Positions 57,603 through 64,000 of a stretch of 64,000 nucleotides of DNA are shown here, in pieces (within the stretch, counting starts at the first letter, position 1; each line of letters starts with the position of its first letter). Source of the stretch: Streptomyces hilarionis (GTDB taxonomy: Bacteria > Actinomycetota > Actinomycetes > Streptomycetales > Streptomycetaceae); assembly GCF_024539675.1 (NCBI RefSeq), contig NZ_JAHHIT010000004.1:79240-143239 (forward strand), read 5' to 3'. The position numbers and the translations under genes are program-made. The notes below the pieces were generated by a model. It was given only the letters and a program-made list of their open reading frames with translations. It was not told the DNA's origin and searched no databases.

Positions 57603-57954
57603 GGACCGATTCCGCCGGGCGTACCGGCGACGCCCCGCGCACCGGGAACGCCGGGCGGGGAGGGGAGGGCGGCGCGGCGTCCGGCCGCAGCGGTGCTCGG
57701 CCTGTTCGCCGGTGTCCGACGCGTGCGCGGGGGTTGGACGCCGCTGTTCGGGTACACGGCTGGTCGGCTCGACGTCGGGAGCCCCCGGGCAGCGGTTCCG
57801 GGAGCGCCGCGACGGCAGGGCCGGCATCGGCGCCGTCTCCCGTCGGGCGGGCGGCGCACGCCCCGGCCCGACGCGAGAGGTTGATCGAAACGCGCTGTTT
57901 CCACCGGTTCATCCCTGACGATTCCCCCACCGTTCAGAAGCAAGGAATGTGACG
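57603..57954. other. 352-base gene-free stretch upstream of the catalase
   Basis: No ORF of coding character. It should contain the catalase promoter, but I cannot point to a convincing -35/-10 pair or a general-stress sigma site. AAGGA at 57942-57946 is the ribosome binding site. Confidence 0.35.
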
Positions 57955-60228
<2,274 letters not shown>

Positions 60229-60240
60229 TCACGGCGCACA

Positions 60241-60287
60241 CACGACGAGAGCCGGGCGGGAACGGATCCGCCCGGCTTTTCGTCGTG
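60241..60287 (+). terminator. Strong terminator of the catalase gene
   Basis: A nested hairpin: inner arms GCCGGGCGG (60251-60259) and CCGCCCGGC (60268-60276) followed by TTTT, with outer arms CACGACGA and TCGTCGTG. It starts 13 bases after the stop. Confidence 0.85.
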
Positions 60288-60505
60288 CGAGCCCGACACA
60301 AGCTGTGGGCCGCCTGTTGAACCGTGCGGGCGGACGCCACGTACCAGTCACGGTGAGCGGGCGTGCCGACGCCCCGCGTCCCGCCGTGATCGGTCGGGGG
60401 CGGGCGGTCGGGCACACGCCGGTCGCCGGCTGCACGGGGCAGCGACCGCCGAAACGGCGGCAGCGTGCGGGCACTCGGTGTCCGGAGGAAGGGCTGACGA
60501 TTTCC

Positions 60506-61741
60506 GTGGATGCGAGTCGTGCGGCGGACGGCGCCGTGGCCCTGGCCGTCCCGCCGGAGCCCGAGGAGAAGGCGACCGGGGCGCCCGTCCGCCGGCAGGT
60601 GCCGGGACTGGACGGTCTCCGCGGACTGACGGCCCTGTACGTCGTGCTGTTCCACTGCTGGCTGTACACCTTCCGGGGATACCCGAACAGCACGGCGCCC
60701 GCGTGGCTGGACGTGCTGATGTTCGGACGCCTCGCGGTCGTGTTCTTCCTCGTGCTGTCCGGATTCTCGCTGGCGATCTCCCCGGCCCGGCACGGCTGGC
60801 GGTCGGGCGGCGTCGCCGAGTTCCTGCGCCGACGCGCCTGGCGGATCCTGCCTCCCTACTGGGCGGCCCTCGCCATGAGCCTGGTCATCTCCTGGGCCCT
60901 GGTGCCGGCTTCGCACTTCGGACCGCCCACCGGTGCGTCGATCCTGGTCTACGGCCTCGTCGCCCAGGACGTCGTCCACGCCCCGACCCCCAACGGCGCG
61001 TTCTGGTCGATCGCGGTGGAGGCCGAGCTGTACGTCCTCTTCCCCCTTCTCCTGCTGGTGCGGCGACGGTTCGGCGCCGTCGCCCTGGCCGCCTGCGCGA
61101 CGCTTCCCGTGATCGCCCTCGGTCTGACGGCCGCCCACGCCAATCCCGTCGAGGGCGACAACCGGCTCGCCGTGCATCTCGCTCCCGTCTTCGTCGCGGG
61201 AGTGATCGGCGCGGGAGTCGTCGTCGCCTCGGACCGCGTGCGACGCCTGCCGTGGGCGTGGTTCGCCCTCCTCGCCGCCGCGCCGGTCGTGCTGCTCGGC
61301 TTCCGGCGGGGTGCGGTCTGGACGGTTCAGCACTACTTCTGGGTGGACCTCGCCGTCGCGCCCGCCATGACGATGCTCGTCGCCGCGGTCGCCACCGGCA
61401 GACCCGGCGCCCTCGTACGGCTCCTGTCCACGCGTCCCTTCCGTGCTCTCGGCGACTTCTCGTACAGCCTGTACCTGATCCATCTGCCGCTGGTCATGGT
61501 CGTGATCCGCCGGGTGGCCCCGCGTGTCGTGGCGCCCGGCATGCCCACCTTCTGTCTCACGCTCGCGCTGGCCCTGCCCGCGTCGGTGCTCGGGGCGTGG
61601 CTGTTCTCCCGCGTCTTCGAGATGCCCTTCAAGCGCAACAGGTCCTGGAAGTCCATGATCGCGGCGGGCCGCTCCCGCCGGGGCGGGCGTGACGCACGAG
61701 ACGGCGCACCTCTGCCCGAGGGACGACACGCCGAGCACTGA
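60506..61741 (+). CDS. Acyltransferase 3 family membrane protein
   Basis: A 411-residue membrane O-acyltransferase with about 10 helices. PGLDGLRGLTALYVVLFHC starts the domain with the catalytic His, followed by FFLVLSGFSLAIS and FLRRRAWRILPPYW; GAFWSIAVEAELYVLFPLLLL and FSYSLYLIHLPLVMVVIRR are typical of the family. It would acylate a cell-surface or secreted glycan or a small molecule; the target is unknown. GTG 60506 is the best standard start, but GGAGGAAGGG lies rather far upstream, so a nearby non-standard codon cannot be excluded. Confidence 0.85.
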   Translation: MDASRAADGAVALAVPPEPEEKATGAPVRRQVPGLDGLRGLTALYVVLFHCWLYTFRGYPNSTAPAWLDVLMFGRLAVVFFLVLSGFSLAISPARHGWRSGGVAEFLRRRAWRILPPYWAALAMSLVISWALVPASHFGPPTGASILVYGLVAQDVVHAPTPNGAFWSIAVEAELYVLFPLLLLVRRRFGAVALAACATLPVIALGLTAAHANPVEGDNRLAVHLAPVFVAGVIGAGVVVASDRVRRLPWAWFALLAAAPVVLLGFRRGAVWTVQHYFWVDLAVAPAMTMLVAAVATGRPGALVRLLSTRPFRALGDFSYSLYLIHLPLVMVVIRRVAPRVVAPGMPTFCLTLALALPASVLGAWLFSRVFEMPFKRNRSWKSMIAAGRSRRGGRDARDGAPLPEGRHAEH

Positions 61742-61875
61742 CGCCACGGGCGGCCCCGCATCCCGCGGGGCGCCGACGGCGGCAGGGACGCCGGGCATCG
61801 CGCGCCCCCCACGCCGAGCGGCCAAGCGGCCGGGGCACGCGCACGCGTGAAGCGGGACGCCGGGCGAAGGGTGAG

Positions 61876-62334
61876 CTACGCGCCGTCCGCGCCCCGGCGC
61901 AGGGAACGAATCATGCTCTGGAGGATCCGGAACGCCTCCGACTGCTCCGGCCCCGTGATGCCGTCCAGCATCCTGACCTCGACGGACCGGACCGCCGCGG
62001 ACGCCTGCTCCAGGCTGCGCCGACCGCGGGGCGTGAGCCGCGCCGGAAGAGCCTTCCCGACGGGCGCCTGCGCGGGCCGGGTCACGTAGCCCTCTCGTTC
62101 CAGGGTCTGGAGCAGCACATTCATCGACTGCCGTGTCACGAACGCGCCGCGCGCGAGCTCGGAGTTCGACAAGCCCGGCCGCTGGGCCAGCAGTTCGAGG
62201 CAGGAGTAGTGCGTCACGGTCATTCCGAGTGGCCGCAGCACCTCCTCCATGGCTGCGCGCAGCGCGCTCGAAGCCTCCTTGAGCAGGTAGCCCAGAGACT
62301 TGTCCAGGTCGACGCCGTCACCGCTTTGACTCAT
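61876..62334 (-). CDS. MarR family transcriptional regulator
   Basis: A 152-residue winged-helix repressor: SLGYLLKEASSALRAAMEEVLRPLGMTVTHYSCLELLAQRPGLS, then NSELARGAFVTRQSMNVLLQTLEREGYVTRP and GKALPARLTPRGRRSLEQA, the standard MarR arrangement. It is divergent from the VOC gene with only 63 bases between the chosen starts. Two copies of the same inverted repeat cover that space, one of them overlapping its own start codon, so it should repress both genes until a ligand binds. ATG 62334. Confidence 0.9.
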   Translation of the reverse strand: MSQSGDGVDLDKSLGYLLKEASSALRAAMEEVLRPLGMTVTHYSCLELLAQRPGLSNSELARGAFVTRQSMNVLLQTLEREGYVTRPAQAPVGKALPARLTPRGRRSLEQASAAVRSVEVRMLDGITGPEQSEAFRILQSMIRSLRRGADGA

Positions 62335-62350
62335 GTCAGCATTCTGACAT
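62333..62350. promoter_or_regulatory. MarR operator 1
   Basis: ATGTCAG-CATT-CTGACAT is a perfect 7+4+7 inverted repeat that overlaps the MarR start codon. It shares its arms and spacing with operator 2. Confidence 0.7.
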
Positions 62351-62360
62351 ACGGTGACGC

Positions 62361-62378
62361 GTGTCAGGAAGCTGACAT
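62361..62378. promoter_or_regulatory. MarR operator 2
   Basis: GTGTCAG-GAAG-CTGACAT repeats the operator 1 pattern with one arm mismatch, 28 bases further on, just before the VOC ribosome binding site. The 28-base centre-to-centre distance (close to three helical turns) would place two dimers on nearly the same face. Confidence 0.68.
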
Positions 62379-62397
62379 GACGACAAGGAGCATTTCC

Positions 62398-62766
62398 ATG
62401 CCCGTGACCGGCCCCGACTTCCTCTCGCTCCAGGTGCGCGACCTCGACGCTTCGCAGGCCTTCTACGAGCAGTACCTCGGCGTCGTCCGCTCGCAGGCCG
62501 GACCTCCGCACGCCGTCGTCTTCGAGACGGAACCGATCGCGTTCGCGCTGCGCGACGTTCTTCCGGGCACCGACCTCGCATCCGTCGCCCAGCCCGGCAC
62601 CGGCGTCGCGATCTGGCTCCATGCCGCCGACGTCCAGGGCATCCACGACACCCTCGTCGCCGACGGTCACACGATCGTCTCCGCGCCTGTCGACGGCCCC
62701 TTCGGGCGGACGTTCACCTTCGCCGACCCCGACGGGTACCAGGTCACCCTTCACGACCGCGCCTGA
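62398..62766 (+). CDS. VOC family protein under MarR control
   Basis: A 122-residue VOC/glyoxalase-fold protein: FLSLQVRDLDASQAFYEQYLGVVRS, HAVVFETEPIAFALRD, GVAIWLHAADVQGIHDTLVADGH and FTFADPDGYQVTLHD with a C-terminal acidic/His ligand position. Pairing with a divergent MarR regulator suggests binding or detoxification of a toxic small molecule. ATG 62398 was preferred because AAGGAG lies seven bases upstream; ATG 62377 lies inside operator 2. Confidence 0.85.
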   Translation: MPVTGPDFLSLQVRDLDASQAFYEQYLGVVRSQAGPPHAVVFETEPIAFALRDVLPGTDLASVAQPGTGVAIWLHAADVQGIHDTLVADGHTIVSAPVDGPFGRTFTFADPDGYQVTLHDRA

Positions 62767-62800
62767 GCGGCCGCCCGGCGCGGCCGGCGAGTCGGCGCCC

Positions 62801-62836
62801 GGTGGGCTCACGCGTCCAAGGACGCGTGGGCCCACC
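62801..62836 (+). terminator. Very strong 17-bp hairpin terminator
   Basis: Arms 62801-62817 and 62820-62836 pair over 17 bases with a single G-T wobble and a two-base AA gap at the tip. It lies 35 bases after the VOC stop and separates it from the LacI promoter. Confidence 0.75.
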
Positions 62837-62913
62837 GGCGCGTTCGGCGCCGTCGCCCGCGCCGGACTCGGCGCCTGCCTTCCTCGGCGTCGCGGGAATT
62901 TCGGTCCGAGGCG

Positions 62914-62943
62914 TTGACACCCCGTCAGGGTTGCTCCTAACTT
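62914..62943 (+). promoter_or_regulatory. Near-consensus promoter of the LacI gene
   Basis: TTGACA (62914-62919) and TAACTT (62938-62943) are 18 bases apart, close to the housekeeping consensus. The predicted start near 62950 lies just before the palindrome at 62953. Confidence 0.65.
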
Positions 62944-62952
62944 CACTTCACG

Positions 62953-62964
62953 CGAACCGGTTCG
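62953..62964. promoter_or_regulatory. LacI-type operator 1
   Basis: CGAACCGGTTCG is a perfect 12-bp palindrome with a central CG pair, as bound by LacI/GalR proteins. It sits at the predicted transcription start, suited to autorepression. Confidence 0.6.
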
Positions 62965-62996
62965 ACGGCTTGTAACAGCATGATCCTTCTGGATCA

Positions 62997-63010
62997 TCGA
63001 ACCGCTTCGA
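62997..63010. promoter_or_regulatory. LacI-type operator 2
   Basis: TCGAACCGCTTCGA keeps the TCGAA/TTCGA arms of operator 1 with an asymmetric centre, 45 bases downstream and before the GTG start. Two sites suggest cooperative or looping repression. Confidence 0.55.
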
Positions 63011-63059
63011 TTCAATCCAGTCCTGTCCAGTCCGGCCCGGCCGCGGTGAGGAGTGGTGC

Positions 63060-64000
63060 GTGAACATCGGTGAGATCGCGCGGCGGGCGGGTGTCTCGCG
63101 GAGCACCGTGTCGTATGCGTTGAGCGGTAAGCGTCCGGTGTCGGAGGAGACGCGGCGGCGGATCCGGCGGGTGATCGACGAGTTGGGGTATCGGCCCAAC
63201 GCGAGTGCGCGGGCGTTGGCGAACGGGCGCACGAGCACGTTGGGGCTGGTGTTCCCGCCGGCGGGCAGTCACTACACGGGTATGCAGCTCGATTTCATCG
63301 GCAGTGTGGTGGAGGCGGCGGCGGCCTGCGACTACGACGTGCTGCTGTCGCCGAGCGGTGTGGACAGCGACCGGTCCTTCCAGCGGCTGCTGGGGGAGCG
63401 GCGGGTCGACGGGGCGATCCTGATGGAGATCAGGCTTCAGGACGACCGGGTGGACCATCTGGCCGCTTTGGGCTTTCCCTCCGTGTCGATCGGCCGTACC
63501 GCCGATCCGGACGGTGACTGGTGGGTGGGTCTGGACCATACGGCGCTGGCGGCCGCCTGTGTTCGTCATCTGGCCGACTTGGGTCATCGTCGGGTGGCCT
63601 TCGTCAACAGGCCCGAGGTGTTGTTGCGGGCGGGGTACGAGTCGGCGCACCGGGGGCTGGACGGGTTCACCGGGGCGGCGGCGGAGCGTGGGCTGACGGT
63701 GGCCGTGTACTGCTGCGGGGACGACGCGGCGGCGGGGCAGGCGTGCGTGGAGCGGATCCTGCACGACGATCCGGCGACCACGGCGCTGGTGACGCTGAAC
63801 GAGGCGGCGTTGGGCGGCCTGTACCGGGGGCTGGCGCGGGCGGGCCGTCGTGTGCCGCGCGACTTCTCCGTCACCGGGGTGGTGGCGCAGCGGTGGGCGG
63901 AGACGGTGACCCCGCGCCTCACCGCGGCCGACGTGCCGGCCGAGGAGATGGGCCGGCTCGCCGTGGACCTCCTCGTCGAACGGCTCGACCACCCCGGCGC
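63060..64000 (+). CDS. LacI family transcriptional regulator, cut by window end
   Basis: The first 313 residues are visible. The helix-turn-helix reads IGEIARRAGVSRSTVSYALSGKRPVSEETRRRIRRVIDELGYRPNASARALANG, typical LacI/GalR. The periplasmic-binding-like effector domain follows with TLGLVFPP, DGAILMEIRLQDDRV, HLADLGHRRVAFVNRPE and FSVTGVVAQRWAETVTPRLTAADVPAEEMGRLAVDLL. The usual length is about 335-350, so only the end is missing. Starts GTG 63060 after GTGAGGAG. Codon use here is richer in TG-type codons (CGGGTG, GCGTTG) than in the neighbouring genes, which may hint at different origin. Its sugar operon should lie beyond the window. Confidence 0.9.
   Translation, partial: MNIGEIARRAGVSRSTVSYALSGKRPVSEETRRRIRRVIDELGYRPNASARALANGRTSTLGLVFPPAGSHYTGMQLDFIGSVVEAAAACDYDVLLSPSGVDSDRSFQRLLGERRVDGAILMEIRLQDDRVDHLAALGFPSVSIGRTADPDGDWWVGLDHTALAAACVRHLADLGHRRVAFVNRPEVLLRAGYESAHRGLDGFTGAAAERGLTVAVYCCGDDAAAGQACVERILHDDPATTALVTLNEAALGGLYRGLARAGRRVPRDFSVTGVVAQRWAETVTPRLTAADVPAEEMGRLAVDLLVERLDHPG

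Overview
The window is very GC-rich DNA with dense gene packing, many GTG (and a few TTG) starts, ATGA/GTGA stop-start overlaps, and secreted and regulatory proteins typical of Streptomyces or a close actinomycete relative. No rRNA, tRNA, CRISPR array, transposase or integrase was seen. Gene content (antibiotic inactivation, a RiPP cluster, sugar scavenging, orphan regulators) looks like accessory or chromosome-arm material.

Layout. 0.1-9.6 kb holds scattered single genes: a TauE/SafE permease, an aldo/keto reductase behind a MerR-type promoter, an SMI1/KNR4 protein, a TetR regulator divergent from a secreted EEP-family hydrolase, a small secreted I36-like protein, and a large HTH/STAND-NTPase/14-blade WD40 protein. 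9.7-14.5 kb carries a rifampin phosphotransferase (rph) preceded by an exact 19-bp rifamycin-associated element, an APH-fold kinase, an ABM monooxygenase and a LiaF-like SLIGG-repeat protein. 14.6-18.4 kb carries a GH16 lipoprotein, a DHFR-like/VOC pair, a repeat-bearing lipoprotein and a cytidine-deaminase-fold protein that strongly resembles blasticidin-S deaminase.

18.5-24.9 kb is the most interesting unit: a compact minus-strand RiPP cluster (MFS exporter, S9 peptidase, 40-residue precursor, B12-dependent radical SAM C-methyltransferase, DUF5825 partner) with a plausible promoter upstream and a strong hairpin just after the precursor gene. I know of no product for this precursor.

25.5-31.5 kb has a tautomerase, a PadR/HAAS pair, an Asp23 protein, an ECF sigma factor with a likely membrane partner, and a decayed patch with a truncated SDR and a rhamnogalacturonan-lyase remnant. 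31.5-40.6 kb is a membrane/cell-surface block: a molybdopterin oxidoreductase, membrane proteins, a sugar-nucleotide epimerase, a two-component system, and a four-gene overlapping operon (GT2, DUF2064, SAM methyltransferase, GT87).

40.7-54.5 kb is an L-fucose scavenging locus. A secreted GH29 alpha-L-fucosidase diverges from an ABC importer that continues into L-fuconate dehydratase, lactonase-type amidohydrolase, FucU mutarotase, alcohol dehydrogenase, KduD-like SDR, an odd KDPG-aldolase/KDG-kinase chimera, an aldo/keto reductase (probable L-fucose dehydrogenase) and a FadR-type GntR regulator. A perfect 19-bp palindrome in the divergent promoter is the likely operator. The genes fit the non-phosphorylative pathway L-fucose to fuconolactone to L-fuconate to 2-keto-3-deoxy-L-fuconate; the last cleavage step is unclear because the aldolase/kinase gene looks like an internal-deletion fusion.

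54.6-64 kb has a PAS/GAF/SpoIIE phosphatase, a small ABM-like protein, a large-subunit catalase, an acyltransferase, a MarR regulator divergent from a VOC protein across two matching operators, and a LacI regulator cut by the window edge, with a near-consensus promoter and two operator-like palindromes.
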